A DNA stretch of 64,000 nt from JBQTKD01 sp052389435 (GTDB taxonomy: Bacteria; Actinomycetota; Actinomycetes; Sporichthyales; Sporichthyaceae): the NCBI GenBank assembly GCA_052389435.1, contig JBQTIB010000076.1, positions 22,106 through 86,105 on the forward strand. Direction: 5' to 3'. The notes under the pieces were generated by a model. That model searched no databases and was not told the origin of the DNA. It saw only the letters and a program-made list of their open reading frames with translations. Shown one piece after another: positions 8,127-17,151 of the stretch. Each line of letters starts with the position of its first letter. Position 1 is the first letter of the stretch. Made by a program: the position numbers and the translations under genes.

Positions 8127-8980
8127 CCGTTCTCGACGTCCCCGCCCCCGCCGCGGCGCCCCCGCCGCCGCGGCGCACGCCGCGACAGACGTTGGTCGGC
8201 GGCGTCGGCCCCCTCGGCGTCGGTGTGGCGACGCTCTGGCTCTCGGTCATCGTGCTGCTGCCGTTGGCGGCGGTCGCGGCGAAGTCGATCGAGAACGGAC
8301 CCGCCGGCTTCTGGGACGCCGTCAGCGCGCCCTCGGCACGGGCCGCGTTGACCTTCACCCTCGCCGTTTCGCTGGTCGTCGCGCTGATCAACGTCGTCGT
8401 CGGCACGTTGATCGCCTGGGTGCTGGTCCGCGACGAGTTCGCCGGCAAGGGCGTCGTCAACGCCCTGATCGACCTGCCCTTCGCGCTGCCGACGATCGTT
8501 GCCAGCATCGTGCTGCTCGGCCTCTACGGCCCGCAGTCGCCGATCGACCTCAACCTGTTCGCCACCAAACCGGCCGTTGCCCTCGCGTTGCTGTTCGTGA
8601 CGCTGCCGTTCGTCGTGCGGACCGTGCAACCGGTGCTGATGGAGATCGATCGCGAGGCGGAGGAGGCCGCCGCCTCGCTCGGCGCCTCCAACTTCACGAT
8701 CCTGCGACGCATCGTCGCGCCCGCGCTCGCCCCGGCGCTCCTGTCGGGCGCGGGCCTGGCGTTCGCCCGCGCCATCGGCGAGTTCGGTTCCGTCGTGTTG
8801 ATCGGCGGCGGCATCCCGCGCGACACCCAGGTCGCCTCGCAGTACATCGCCCAGCAGATCGAGGGCGACCGTCCGGTCAACGCCGCCGCCGTCGCCGTCG
8901 CGCTGCTCGCGATCTCCTTCGTGGTCCTGTTCGTCCTGCGCATGCTCGGCTCCCGGGCCGGGCACCGGGAGGGCAGCTGA
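8123..8980 (+). CDS. cysT: Sulfate ABC transporter permease CysT
   Basis: A 285-residue inner-membrane permease of the sulfate importer. After a proline/alanine-rich cytoplasmic N-terminus (residues 1-30) there are about six membrane segments. The ATPase-docking EAA loop is EEAAASLGASNFTILRRIV with the following FARAIGEFG. GTG start overlaps the sbp stop; the next gene begins directly after its stop. Pairs with CysW as the heterodimeric channel. Confidence 0.93.
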   Translation: MTVLDVPAPAAAPPPPRRTPRQTLVGGVGPLGVGVATLWLSVIVLLPLAAVAAKSIENGPAGFWDAVSAPSARAALTFTLAVSLVVALINVVVGTLIAWVLVRDEFAGKGVVNALIDLPFALPTIVASIVLLGLYGPQSPIDLNLFATKPAVALALLFVTLPFVVRTVQPVLMEIDREAEEAAASLGASNFTILRRIVAPALAPALLSGAGLAFARAIGEFGSVVLIGGGIPRDTQVASQYIAQQIEGDRPVNAAAVAVALLAISFVVLFVLRMLGSRAGHREGS

Positions 8981-9790
8981 GTGCAGACCTCCACGACCGC
9001 GAAGATCACCCTGCGCACGATCGCGCTCGGCTATCTGTTCGCGCTGCTCGCGATCCCGCTCGGCGTCGTGTTCTGGCGCACCTTCGAAAACGGCTTCACC
9101 GCCTTCTACGAATCGATCACGACGCCGGCGGCGATCTCCGCGTTGAGCATGTCGCTGACGATCGTCGCGATCGTGGTGCCGCTCAACGTCGTCTTCGGCA
9201 TCGTCGTCGCGCTCGCCCTGGCCCGCGGGCGCTTCCGGGGCCGAGGGCTGCTGCAGGCCGTCGTCGACCTGCCGTTCGCGGTCTCGCCGGTCATCGTCGG
9301 CGTCTCGCTGCTGCTGCTGTGGGGCGTCAACGGCTGGTTCGGGGCTCTGGCGGACGTGGGAATCCGGGTGATCTTCTCCCTGCCCGGCATGGTGCTCGCG
9401 ACGATCTTCGTGACGCTTCCGTTCGTCGTACGCGAAGTGGAACCGGTGCTGCACGAAATCGGCAACGAACAGGAACAGGCCGCGGCGACCCTGGGCGCGA
9501 ACCGGTGGCAGACCTTCTGGCGGATCACCCTTCCCTCGATCCGCTGGGGCCTGGTCTACGGGATCGTGCTCACCGTGGCCCGCGCGCTCGGCGAGTTCGG
9601 CGCGCTCATCGTCGTCGCGGGCGGCGTGCCGGGGGAGTCGCAGACCCTCACGCTGCTCGTGCACGCTCGGTACGTCGACGACCGCAACACCTTCGGCGCC
9701 TTCTCGGCCGCCACGCTGCTCATGTCCATCGCCCTGATCACCCTTTTGCTCATGACCCTGGTGAACCGACGGAAAGAGATCGCGAAGTGA
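8981..9790 (+). CDS. cysW: Sulfate ABC transporter permease CysW
   Basis: A 269-residue permease paralogous to CysT, about six membrane segments, with EAA loop QEQAAATLGANRWQTFWRI and VARALGEFGALIVV. It begins with a GTG abutting the CysT stop and its own stop overlaps cysA (GTGA). With CysT it forms the sulfate channel. Confidence 0.93.
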   Translation: MQTSTTAKITLRTIALGYLFALLAIPLGVVFWRTFENGFTAFYESITTPAAISALSMSLTIVAIVVPLNVVFGIVVALALARGRFRGRGLLQAVVDLPFAVSPVIVGVSLLLLWGVNGWFGALADVGIRVIFSLPGMVLATIFVTLPFVVREVEPVLHEIGNEQEQAAATLGANRWQTFWRITLPSIRWGLVYGIVLTVARALGEFGALIVVAGGVPGESQTLTLLVHARYVDDRNTFGAFSAATLLMSIALITLLLMTLVNRRKEIAK

Positions 9791-10770
9791 TCACCGTCCA
9801 CAACGTGTCCAAGTCGTTTGGGTCCTTTCAGGCCCTGACCGACGTGTCGCTGGAGATTCCCGACGGCTCGCTCACCGCGTTGCTCGGCCCCTCCGGCTCC
9901 GGCAAGTCGACGTTGCTGCGCGTCATCGCCGGTCTGGAGGCGCCCGACGCCGGAGCCGTCGTCATCTCGGGAAGCGACGTCACCGCGGTCCGCCCCCAGT
10001 CGCGCGGCATCGGCTTCGTCTTCCAGCACTACGCGGCGTTCAAGCACATGACGGTCCGGGACAACGTCGCGTTCGGTCTGGCGATCCGCAAGCGACCCAA
10101 GGCCGAGATCGCCGGGAAGGTCGACGAACTGCTCGGCATCGTCGGCCTGGCGGGCTATCAGAACCGATACCCGCACCAACTCTCCGGCGGTCAGCGCCAG
10201 CGCATGGCCCTGGCCCGGGCCCTGGCCGTGGACCCGAAGGTGCTGCTGCTCGACGAGCCCTTCGGCGCGCTCGACGCCAAGGTCCGCGAGGAGCTCCGCT
10301 CCTGGCTGCGCCGCCTGCACGAGAACGTCCACGTCACCACCGTCCTGGTCACCCACGACCAGGAGGAGGCGATGGACGTCGCCGGGTACATCGCCGTCAT
10401 GAACGCCGGACGCATCGAACAGTTCGGGTCCCCGCGCGAGGTCTACGACCACCCGGCCACCGAGTTCGTCCTGCGCTTCCTCGGCCCGGTCTCGACGCTG
10501 TGCGGCAACCTCGTGCGCCCGCACGACCTGACGCTCGACCGCGTCTCTGCGGTCGGCTCCGAGCTCGGCTCCGTGCCGGTGACGGTCCAACGCGTCACCC
10601 ACCTCGGCTTCGAAGTGCGCGTGGAACTGCGCACCGACGCGGGCGAGGCGGTCACCGCCCAGGTCACCCGAGGCGAAGCCCGCCACCTCGAACTGCGCGA
10701 GGGCGATCGCCTCTGGGTGCGCGCCGAAGAGGCGGTGGGGGAGAGCGTGGCCGCAGCCGCCTCCTTCTAG
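9787..10770 (+). CDS. cysA: Sulfate ABC transporter ATPase CysA
   Basis: A 327-residue ATP-binding subunit powering sulfate uptake. Walker A GPSGSGKS at residues 34-41, Q-loop region FVFQHYAAFKHMTV, signature LSGGQRQRMALARAL, Walker B VLLLDEPFGALDA and switch histidine VTHDQEEA. The last ~85 residues form the regulatory TOBE-like domain. Last gene of the operon; the convergent M16 peptidase gene ends 23 bases downstream. Confidence 0.95.
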   Translation: MITVHNVSKSFGSFQALTDVSLEIPDGSLTALLGPSGSGKSTLLRVIAGLEAPDAGAVVISGSDVTAVRPQSRGIGFVFQHYAAFKHMTVRDNVAFGLAIRKRPKAEIAGKVDELLGIVGLAGYQNRYPHQLSGGQRQRMALARALAVDPKVLLLDEPFGALDAKVREELRSWLRRLHENVHVTTVLVTHDQEEAMDVAGYIAVMNAGRIEQFGSPREVYDHPATEFVLRFLGPVSTLCGNLVRPHDLTLDRVSAVGSELGSVPVTVQRVTHLGFEVRVELRTDAGEAVTAQVTRGEARHLELREGDRLWVRAEEAVGESVAAAASF

Positions 10771-10793
10771 TCCCCGGCTCCAGGCCCCGAGCT

Positions 10794-13610
10794 CTAGTCC
10801 CCCAACTTCAGGGTCGCGATCGGGCCCAGCTTCAACGCTTCGAGCTGGGTCAGGATTTTCTCCCGGTCGCCCGCGACGGCGATGCGCAGCTCGTCCGGCT
10901 TGACCTGACGTGCCCAGGCCTCCTTGACCTGACCCGCCGTCAGAGCTCCGACCCGGTCGGCCAGACCGCGGTAGTAGTCCACCGGCAGGTCGTAGCCGAA
11001 CATGAGCCCAAGAGTGCGTGCGGAGTCCCGGGTGGTCTGGAACAGCGCCGGTACCGAGCCCACGTAGGAGTCCTTCGCCAGCTTCAGTTCCTCCGCGCTC
11101 AGCTCGTCGCGCACCATCCGGCCGGTCTCGGCGAGCAACTCCTTGATCGAATCCCCGGTGTATGCACCTTCGACCGAGGCGCCCGTGCGGAACCAGCCGG
11201 GTCCACGCGCCGCGGTGAACGTGGAGTAGGCCCCGTAGGTCCAGCTCTTGTCCTCGCGCAGGTTGACGTTCAGCCGGCTCGACAGGCCCAGGCCACCGAG
11301 CACGCGGTTGCCGAGCTCGACGGCCTCGTAGTCCGGAGCCGTGCGGGCCAGGGTCGCCTGCCCGAGCTCGACGGCGCTCTGCGCGCCGCCCGTCACGTCG
11401 ATCAGCGAGATCCGTTCGGCGGCGGCCTTCCCGGCGGTCGGCGGGGCGGGAACGCTGCCGTTGCCCTGCCAGTCGCCGAAGGCCTCCTTCGCCAGCGCGC
11501 GCGCCTCGTCCTCGGTCAGGTCCCCGGCCAGCACGAGCGCGGAGGTCTGCGGGCTCCAGACCTTCGCCGCCTGCTCCACCAGCGCGGGCCGGTCGGCCGC
11601 GTCGAGCGCGGCGGCGGTTCCGTCGGTCAGGCGTCCGTAGGGGTGCTCGGCGCCGTAGAGCTGACGGCGCAGCAGCCGGGCCGCCACCACGTCGGGGTCG
11701 TTGTCCGCCTGCTTGCGGGAGACCTTCAGGTCGTCGCGGACGCGCGCGACGGCGTCGTCGGGGAACTCCGCCCGGCGGGCGAGGTCGGCGAGGACCTTCA
11801 CGGCCTCGTTGGACTGCGCGGTCAGGGTCTGCAGCGTCAACGCGGAGGATTCGGTGCGGGTCTCGGATGCCAGGGTGGCGCCGATGGCGGAGATCCGGGT
11901 CGCGATCGCCGCCGCGTCCGCGCCGGCGGCGCCCTGCCGCAGCATCGTGTTCACGAACTGCGTCAGGCCGGGCCGATCCACCGGATCGTTGGCGCTGCCG
12001 AGGCGGGAGACCAGCGAGGAGGTGACCACCGGCAGCCGAGCCTCGCGGGTCAGGTAGACCGGCATGCCGTTCTCGAGGGTGAAGGTGGCGATCTCGGGCA
12101 GCGCCGGCGCCGGCACGGGCGTTGGGCCGGGCACCGCGTTGCGCCACTGTTCGGCCGAGACCACCCGCGGCGTCTCCGCAGGCGCGGGCTCGCCGGCCGG
12201 GTCGGGCGGCAGGACGCGCTCGCCGGGCTTGGTGACGATCACGACCCGGCGATCCTTCGGCAGATACTCCTTCGCGAAGCTCTTGACGGCGTCGACGTCG
12301 ACCTTGCCGTAGCGCTCGATGTCCTTGGACAGGTAGTCGGGCGTGCCCGTGTAGTGGTTGTACCGGTTCAGCGTGTCCGCGAGGCCGTTGTTGTCGCCGG
12401 TGGACTCCAGACCCCGGACGATTCCGGACACCAGCGTCGTCTGCGCGGCGCGGACCTCCTCGGGGGAGGGACCGTTGGCGGCGAAGCCGGTCATGATCTC
12501 GTCGATGGCGGTGGCGAGCTGCTCGGCCGTGGTGCCGGGCTTGGCGGTCGCGGTGACGTTGAACACCGACGCGAGTTCGTTCGAGCCCTGGTAGGCGACC
12601 ACGTTCTGGGCGATCTTGCGATTGCGCACCAGTTCCCGGTACAGCAGGCTCGACTCGCCGCCGCCGAGCACGGTGCCGGTCACGTCGCCCTCGGCGTCGC
12701 CCGGCTTGTAGAAGGCGGGGGTCAGCCAGCCCATCGACACGCGCTCGAGTTCGACCTTGTCGGTGAGAACGACGCGCTTCTCCGCGGTCAGCGGCTTGGT
12801 TTCGATGGCCGGCTTCGGCGGCTTCGGCGCCTTGGCCAGCGTCCCGAAGTACTTCTCCACCCACTCCCGGGCGCGCGCCTCCTCGAAGTTGCCCGCGATC
12901 ACCAGCGTCGCGTTCGACGGGGTGTAGTACTGGCGGAAGAAGGCCTCGACGTCTTCGAGGTTGGCCGCGGCGATGTCCTCGTGGGACCCGATCACGCCGG
13001 CGGAGTAGGGGTGGTCCGGGCCGAAGATCTGCTTGTCCATCTCGTCGTCGGACAGGCCGTACGGGCGCTGCTCGCGATTCTCGCGACGCTCGTTGCGGAC
13101 GACGTTCTTCTGCACCCACAGGCTCTTGGCGTCGAGTGAGTCGAGCAGGAAGCCCATGCGGTCGCTCTCGGCCCACAGCGCCATCTCGAGGCGGTCGGCC
13201 GGCATGTCGCCGAGCAGATAGTTCGTGCGGTCGTTGGTCGTCGATCCGTTGAAGAACGCCCCGACTCCCTCGAAGAGCTTTTCCTTCTTCCCTTCGGGGA
13301 CGTGGCCCGAGCCCTGGAACATGATGTGCTCGAACAGGTGCGCGAACCCGGTGCGGCCCTTGGTCTCGTTCGCGGCGCCGACGTGGTACCAGACGTTGGT
13401 GGAGACCGTCGGAACGCCCGGCACCCTGGCGAGGATCACCTCCATCCCGTTGGCCAGTTGGTACTTCTGCGTCGGGATCTCGACCTGCGCGCTCGCCGAG
13501 TCGCCCCTGCCGCGGACGAACACCACCGCGAGGACGGCCGCGAGCAGCACGACGGCCATCGCGAGCGGGAGGAAGGATCGTCTACGTTCGTCGGTGCTCG
13601 GCGTAGTCAT
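10794..13610 (-). CDS. Membrane-anchored M16 zinc metallopeptidase (double-domain)
   Basis: A 938-residue protein with a short basic N-terminus and one membrane segment (residues ~13-33), so the body is extracytoplasmic. It has two M16 repeats. The first carries the inverted zinc motif HLFEH at 91-95 and a downstream glutamate in RNERREN. The second (from ~residue 500) lacks HxxEH, reading LTQFVNTML at that place, as in processing-peptidase-like partners where one half is catalytic and one structural. Start ATG at 13610. Only 34 bases separate it from the divergent pyrF start. Substrates are unknown; family members degrade small peptides. Confidence 0.9.
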   Translation of the reverse strand: MTTPSTDERRRSFLPLAMAVVLLAAVLAVVFVRGRGDSASAQVEIPTQKYQLANGMEVILARVPGVPTVSTNVWYHVGAANETKGRTGFAHLFEHIMFQGSGHVPEGKKEKLFEGVGAFFNGSTTNDRTNYLLGDMPADRLEMALWAESDRMGFLLDSLDAKSLWVQKNVVRNERRENREQRPYGLSDDEMDKQIFGPDHPYSAGVIGSHEDIAAANLEDVEAFFRQYYTPSNATLVIAGNFEEARAREWVEKYFGTLAKAPKPPKPAIETKPLTAEKRVVLTDKVELERVSMGWLTPAFYKPGDAEGDVTGTVLGGGESSLLYRELVRNRKIAQNVVAYQGSNELASVFNVTATAKPGTTAEQLATAIDEIMTGFAANGPSPEEVRAAQTTLVSGIVRGLESTGDNNGLADTLNRYNHYTGTPDYLSKDIERYGKVDVDAVKSFAKEYLPKDRRVVIVTKPGERVLPPDPAGEPAPAETPRVVSAEQWRNAVPGPTPVPAPALPEIATFTLENGMPVYLTREARLPVVTSSLVSRLGSANDPVDRPGLTQFVNTMLRQGAAGADAAAIATRISAIGATLASETRTESSALTLQTLTAQSNEAVKVLADLARRAEFPDDAVARVRDDLKVSRKQADNDPDVVAARLLRRQLYGAEHPYGRLTDGTAAALDAADRPALVEQAAKVWSPQTSALVLAGDLTEDEARALAKEAFGDWQGNGSVPAPPTAGKAAAERISLIDVTGGAQSAVELGQATLARTAPDYEAVELGNRVLGGLGLSSRLNVNLREDKSWTYGAYSTFTAARGPGWFRTGASVEGAYTGDSIKELLAETGRMVRDELSAEELKLAKDSYVGSVPALFQTTRDSARTLGLMFGYDLPVDYYRGLADRVGALTAGQVKEAWARQVKPDELRIAVAGDREKILTQLEALKLGPIATLKLGD

Positions 13611-13644
13611 TCGTCCGCTCCGTTCGCAGGTCTGTGAGGCAAGT

Positions 13645-14484
13645 TTGTCCGAGGAATTCGGCTCTCGGCTGTTTCGTGCGGTAACGACTCGCGGTCCTTT
13701 GTGCGTGGGCATCGATCCGCACGCCCCGTTGCTGGCCGCCTGGGGGTTGCCCGACGACGCTTCGGGGGCCGAACGGTTCGGCCGGACCGTCGTGGAGGCC
13801 CTCGCGGAGGTCGCCGCGGCCGTCAAGCCGCAGTCGGCGTTCTTCGAGCGCTTCGGGCCCGCCGGCGTCCTGGCGCTGTCCCGGGTGCTGGCCGACGCCC
13901 GGGCGGCGGGCCTGCTCACCGTCCTGGACGTCAAGCGCGGAGACATCGGGAGCACTGCGGCCGCCTATGCGCAGGCCTACCTGGACCCCGCGGCGCCGCT
14001 GGGCGCGGATTCGATCACGGTCTCGCCCTACCTCGGGTTCGGCTCGCTGGAGCCGTTCCTGACCACCGCGGCCGAGCACGGCGGCGGGGTGTTCGTGCTG
14101 GCGCTGACCTCCAACCCGGAGGGACCGCAGGTGCAGCACGCCCGCACCGCCGACGGCCGCACCGTCGCCGGGACGATGCTCGACGCCGTCCGCGAGCGCA
14201 ACGCCGGGGCCGAACCGCAGGGATCGGTCGGGGTTGTCGTCGGCGCGACGATCGGCGACACCGGTGAGGATCTGGCGATCAACGGCCCCCTGCTCGTCCC
14301 CGGGCTCGGCGCCCAGGGTGGCGGCGCGGGCGACCTCAAGCGCATCTTCGGCGGCTGCGGCCGCCACGTGCTGCCCAGCGTCTCCCGCGAGATCCTCGGC
14401 GCCGGACCGGAGCCGGCGCGGCTCGCCGAGGCTGCGGTGCGGGCGGCCGCGGACTACCGCGTGGCACTGGCGGACGTGGGGTAG
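13645..14484 (+). CDS. pyrF: Orotidine 5'-phosphate decarboxylase (type 2)
   Basis: Converts OMP to UMP, the last step of de novo pyrimidine synthesis. The catalytic signature is LDVKRGDIGSTA, and VGIDPHAPLL plus LVPGLGAQGG bind phosphate. The best start is the TTG at 13645, preceded by GTGAGG; no in-frame ATG or GTG lies between it and the conserved region. This gives 279 residues, normal for type 2. In many actinobacteria it closes a carAB-pyrD-pyrF operon; here the upstream genes are absent, replaced by a divergent peptidase gene, so it must have its own promoter in the 34-base gap. Confidence 0.92.
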   Translation: MSEEFGSRLFRAVTTRGPLCVGIDPHAPLLAAWGLPDDASGAERFGRTVVEALAEVAAAVKPQSAFFERFGPAGVLALSRVLADARAAGLLTVLDVKRGDIGSTAAAYAQAYLDPAAPLGADSITVSPYLGFGSLEPFLTTAAEHGGGVFVLALTSNPEGPQVQHARTADGRTVAGTMLDAVRERNAGAEPQGSVGVVVGATIGDTGEDLAINGPLLVPGLGAQGGGAGDLKRIFGGCGRHVLPSVSREILGAGPEPARLAEAAVRAAADYRVALADVG

Positions 14485-14506
14485 AGCACGCCGACAGGCC
14501 CCCGCG

Positions 14507-14533
14507 TTGCCCGTGGCCTCGCCGGTCTATAAG
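14507..14533 (+). promoter_or_regulatory. Probable mihF promoter
   Basis: TATAAG at 14528-14533 is a good -10 box in otherwise GC-rich DNA, with TTGCCC at 14507-14512 as a weak -35 (15-base spacing, short). Lies in the 104-base gap between pyrF and mihF. Confidence 0.4.
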
Positions 14534-14588
14534 TTCGCTACCGAGCACCGCCTACGCATAGCCGCCGATTGCACCGAGGTGAACGTCC

Positions 14589-14906
14589 GTGGCCCTTCCT
14601 CCCCTGACTCCCGAGCAGCGAGCTGCCGCATTGGAGAAGGCTGCCTTCGCGCGCCGGGAGCGGGCCGAGGTCAAGAATCGCCTCAAGCACTCCGGCACCT
14701 CCCTGGCCAGCGTCATCAAGGAAGGCCAGGAGAACGAGATCATCGGCAAGATGAAGGTCTCCGCGCTGCTCGAGTCGATGCCCGGCGTCGGCAAGGTGCG
14801 CGCTCGGCAGACGATGGAACGCCTCGGCATCTCCGAGACCCGCCGCGTGCGGGGTCTCGGCACCAATCAGATCGCGGCCCTCGAGCGGGAGTTCGGCGGC
14901 TCCTGA
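14589..14906 (+). CDS. mihF: Actinobacterial integration host factor mIHF
   Basis: A 105-residue nucleoid protein unique to actinobacteria, unrelated to proteobacterial IHF in sequence. It is highly conserved around LKHSGTSLASVIKEG and MPGVGKVRARQTMERLGI, a helix-two-turns-helix DNA-binding unit. GTG start at 14589. Its place between pyrF and gmk is the standard actinobacterial order. Confidence 0.95.
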   Translation: MALPPLTPEQRAAALEKAAFARRERAEVKNRLKHSGTSLASVIKEGQENEIIGKMKVSALLESMPGVGKVRARQTMERLGISETRRVRGLGTNQIAALEREFGGS

Positions 14907-14940
14907 CGGCTCGCGAGCGAACTCGGTAGGGACGGCGTCG

Positions 14941-15492
14941 GTGCCGCGTCTGTTGGTGCTGTCCGGACCCTCCGGGGTCGGCAAGAGCACGTTGATTCAG
15001 GCTGTTCGCAGCGCGTACCCAGAACTCTGGGTGTCGGTCTCGGCGACGACCCGCCATCCGCGGCCCGGGGAGCGGCACGGCGTCGAGTACTACTTCACCG
15101 ACCGCACCGAGTTCCAGGCGATGGTCGACGACGGCGATCTGCTGGAATGGGCCGAGTTCGCCGGGAATCTCTACGGCACCCCGCGCGAACCGGTTCTGGA
15201 CCGCCTGGCCGGCGGCAACCCGGTGCTGCTGGAGGTCGAGATCCAGGGGGCGCGCCAGGTTCGGGCCGTCATGCCCGAGGCGTGCCTGGTGTTCCTGGCC
15301 CCGCCGAGCTGGGACGAACTGGTCCGGCGGCTCACCGGCCGGGGCACCGAAGACGCCGAGGTGATCGCCCGCCGGCTCGAGGCGGCGCGCGAGGAATTGG
15401 CCGCCGAGCCCGAATTCGACGTCACGCTGGTGAACACGTCGGTCCAGGATGTGGCCGAACAACTGTTAGCCTTGGCTCGAAAAGACGCCTGA
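14941..15492 (+). CDS. gmk: Guanylate kinase
   Basis: Phosphorylates GMP to GDP. P-loop GPSGVGKST lies at the N-terminus (residues 9-17), followed by the GMP-binding VSATTRHPRPGE and GVEYYFTD, and EVEIQGARQVR. 183 residues, GTG start. Twelve bases separate its stop from rpoZ, so they probably form one transcript. Confidence 0.96.
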   Translation: MPRLLVLSGPSGVGKSTLIQAVRSAYPELWVSVSATTRHPRPGERHGVEYYFTDRTEFQAMVDDGDLLEWAEFAGNLYGTPREPVLDRLAGGNPVLLEVEIQGARQVRAVMPEACLVFLAPPSWDELVRRLTGRGTEDAEVIARRLEAAREELAAEPEFDVTLVNTSVQDVAEQLLALARKDA

Positions 15493-15504
15493 CTAAGGGG
15501 ACCT

Positions 15505-15780
15505 GTGGCCGGAACGATCGCTTCGCCCGAGGGCATCACCAACCCGCCCATCGACGAGCTGCTGGAGGCCACGGACTCCAAGTACAGCCTGGTGACCTAC
15601 GCCGCCAAGCGCGCGCGGCAGATCAACGCCTAATACTCCCAGCTCGGCGAGGGCCTGCTGGAGTACGTCGGCCCGCTGGTGGACACCCACCTGCACGAGA
15701 AGCCGCTGTCGATCGCGATGCGCGAGATCAACGCCGGTCTGCTGACCGCCGAACCGATCGACCCGGCCGTCGGCGTCTGA
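15505..15780 (+). pseudogene. rpoZ: RNA polymerase omega subunit gene, interrupted by an in-frame TAA
   Basis: The frame from GTG 15505 encodes a canonical omega start (residues 1-42, ending KRARQINA), then TAA at 15631-15633, then continues in the same frame with YSQLGEGLLEYVGPLVD and REINAGLLTAEP to the natural TGA at 15778-15780. Without the stop the product would be 91 residues, the normal length. Actinobacterial omega has two tyrosines here (INAYYSQ), so a single C-to-A change of TAC to TAA at 15633 explains it. The remainder shows no other damage, suggesting a recent mutation, a sequencing error or, less likely, readthrough. Omega stabilises beta' in RNA polymerase; the gene is usually dispensable. 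Confidence 0.9.
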
Positions 15781-15793
15781 CCGACTCTCCTTC

Positions 15794-17026
15794 GTGGCTG
15801 CCGCCGAACATGCGCCCAGGATCGTTCTGGGCGTGTCCGGCGGCATTGCCGCGTACAAGGCCGCCTCGCTGCTGCGGCTGTTCACCGAGGGTGGCGCCTC
15901 GGTTCGGGTGATTCCGACCGAGGCCGCGCTGAAGTTCGTCGGTGCGCCCACCTGGGAGGCGCTGTCCGGCAGTCCCGTCTCCACGCAGGTGTGGGACGAC
16001 GTCCACGAGGTCGCGCACGTCCGCCTCGGGCAGAGCGCCGACCTGGTGGTGGTCGCTCCGGCCACGGCGGACCTGCTGGCCCGCGCCGTGATCGGCCGCT
16101 CCGACGACCTGCTCACCGCGACCCTGCTGACCGCGCGCTGTCCGGTGCTGTTCGCGCCGGCGATGCACACCGAGATGTGGGAGCACCCGGCCACCGTCGA
16201 GAACGTGGCGACGCTGCGCCGCCGTGGGGTTCTCGTGCTCGACCCCGCGCACGGCCGGCTCACCGGCAGGGACACCGGTCCGGGGCGCCTGCCCGAGCCC
16301 GAGCAGATCTACGCCGTCGCGCTGCGTCTGCTGGCCCGCGGCGTCGCCGGAGTCGAGGCGGATCTGACGGGGCGTCGCATCTTGATTTCCGCCGGCGGCA
16401 CCCGCGAGCCGCTGGATCCGGTGCGCTTCCTCGGCAACCGGTCCTCCGGCAGGCAGGGGTACGCGCTCGCGACCACGGCACTCGTCCGCGGCGCCGAGGT
16501 GGTGCTGGTCTCGGCGAACGTCGACCTGCCCGACCCCGCCGGCGCGAAGATCGTCCGGGTCGGCAGCGCCCTGGAGTTGCGCACCGCGGTCCTCGAAGCC
16601 GCCGCCGACGCCGACGTGGTCGTCATGGCCGCCGCCGTCGCGGACTTCCGCCCCGTGAACGTCGGCGAGGCGAAGATCAAGAAGGGCGACACCGACCCGG
16701 CGCCCATCGTCCTGACCCGCAATCCCGACGTGCTCGCCGAACTGTGCGCCAACCCGCGGCCGGGGCAGGTGATCGTCGGCTTCGCGGCCGAAACCGGCGA
16801 CGCCTCGGGATCGGTCCTCGACCATGGGCGCGCCAAGCTCGCCCGCAAGGGCTGCGACCTGCTCGTGGTCAACGAGGTGGGGGAGGGCAAGGCCTTCGGC
16901 ACCCCGGACAACGCGGCGACCATTCTCGGCCGGGACGGCAGCAGCACCGAGGTCCCACAGGGCCCGAAGGAAGTACTGGCCGACGCGATCTGGGATCTCG
17001 CGCTCTCCCGCCTACCCGCCGGCTAG
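15794..17026 (+). CDS. coaBC: Bifunctional phosphopantothenoylcysteine decarboxylase/phosphopantothenate-cysteine ligase
   Basis: Two consecutive steps of coenzyme A synthesis. The N-terminal flavin-dependent CoaC domain (~1-185) starts VLGVSGGIAAYKA and contains FAPAMHTEMW. The C-terminal CoaB domain (~190-410) has ISAGGTREPLDPVRF, NRSSGRQGYA and the KIKKGD lysine cluster. GTG start 13 bases after rpoZ. In most relatives metK follows directly; here about 6.5 kb of unrelated genes intervene. Confidence 0.95.
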   Translation: MAAAEHAPRIVLGVSGGIAAYKAASLLRLFTEGGASVRVIPTEAALKFVGAPTWEALSGSPVSTQVWDDVHEVAHVRLGQSADLVVVAPATADLLARAVIGRSDDLLTATLLTARCPVLFAPAMHTEMWEHPATVENVATLRRRGVLVLDPAHGRLTGRDTGPGRLPEPEQIYAVALRLLARGVAGVEADLTGRRILISAGGTREPLDPVRFLGNRSSGRQGYALATTALVRGAEVVLVSANVDLPDPAGAKIVRVGSALELRTAVLEAAADADVVVMAAAVADFRPVNVGEAKIKKGDTDPAPIVLTRNPDVLAELCANPRPGQVIVGFAAETGDASGSVLDHGRAKLARKGCDLLVVNEVGEGKAFGTPDNAATILGRDGSSTEVPQGPKEVLADAIWDLALSRLPAG

Positions 17027-17151
17027 CCGATCCCGCTTTGTCAAGCGACCATTGCGCACGTCATCCGCAATGGTGGTTCGAGCGCCCGGTTTGTCCGGTA
17101 TGTGGAGCCGCTTCGGCTGACACGGTAGGCACGCTGCCGGCTGAGGCCGCG

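Noticed and set aside
9556..13176. 1206-residue leftward frame overlapping cysA and the M16 gene
   Set aside because: Runs through the well-supported cysA on the other strand and is out of frame with the M16 motif HLFEH; a shadow.
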